Positions 63,960-64,000 of a DNA stretch of 64,000 bases are shown in pieces. Where the stretch lies: NCBI RefSeq assembly GCF_026004055.1, contig NZ_BPIJ01000001.1:930001-994000 (forward strand). Direction: 5' to 3'. How positions within the stretch are numbered: the first letter of the stretch is position 1; each line of letters starts with the position of its first letter. The position numbers were made by a program, and so were the translations under genes. Under the pieces are notes generated by a model. That model saw only the letters and a program-made list of their open reading frames with translations, was not told where the DNA came from and ran no database searches. The DNA is from Meiothermus sp. GTDB taxonomy: Bacteria; Deinococcota; Deinococci; Deinococcales; Thermaceae.

Positions 63960-64000
63960 AGCCAAACCTCCGGGATGAGTATACGGGTGGTTTCTGGTAA

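Overview
The window looks like a chromosomal segment of a thermophilic member of the Deinococcota, most probably Meiothermus or a close Thermus relative. This rests on remembered similarity of AspAT, L28, Tgt, HisF and HisIE to Thermus proteins, high GC, many leaderless starts with a -10 box 6-9 nt before ATG/GTG, and a Thermus-like CRISPR tag. No database search was run.

Layout. 1-4.8 kb: end of a sugar-type solute-binding protein gene, an IS630-type transposase remnant fused to a small mobile element, then a GH88/GH105-like hydrolase and an amidohydrolase. 5.1-8.6 kb: VanW-like envelope protein, GGDEF diguanylate cyclase, PlsY. 8.66-9.65 kb: an orphan CRISPR array (14 identical 35-bp repeats, 13 spacers, no cas genes) followed by a structured leader. 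10-13.9 kb: two abutting MITEs, a YuiH-like molybdo-oxidoreductase, the DUF190-CrcB fluoride pair, two lipoproteins. 14-20.9 kb: Tgt, a lipoprotein, two tandem AI-2E-family exporters, a degenerate LytM protein, L28, LspA. 21.3-26.8 kb: S1 protease with a stand-alone homologue of its N-terminal region, AspAT, DUF402, a lipoprotein, two Uma2 nucleases. 26.9-29.8 kb: paaABCD behind a PaaR-like operator. 30-35.1 kb: a lipoprotein, a Q/P-rich membrane protein, VWA and MoxR-like AAA proteins. 35.7-41 kb: LutC-like protein, AroQ, BioY-BirA with a BirA-like operator, class A PBP. 41.3-48.7 kb: Lrp regulator, polyferredoxin, DAHP synthase/chorismate mutase, TatAC, GlmU, Lgt, a glutaredoxin-like protein. 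49.6-64 kb: DUF456, DUF502, CoA transferase, TopA, CobW-type GTPase, LipB-LipA, DUF3054, RidA, MOSC, HisF-HisIE, GlpX, and a small exported protein.

The core genes are ordinary housekeeping functions: envelope and lipoprotein maturation (LspA, Lgt, PBP, GlmU, Tat), cofactors (biotin uptake/ligation, lipoate), aromatic and histidine synthesis, and phenylacetate degradation. The intergenic space is unusual: at least 15 copies of small palindromic elements from several families fill almost every long gap. One group (B, C, D) shares termini TGGTCTGGTAAC and 4-bp YTAR flanks. A second (A) has ATACCGGATTC termini flanked by TA. A third (E) has AGAGCGCTCTTCACA termini. Several sit exactly on gene stop codons.

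The most novel-looking signals are the CRISPR leader (a 60-bp nested palindrome over an extended -10 promoter, plus a perfect inverted pair of DnaA-box sequences), the stop-codon insertion habit of the MITEs, and a strong excess of the palindrome CTCGAG.
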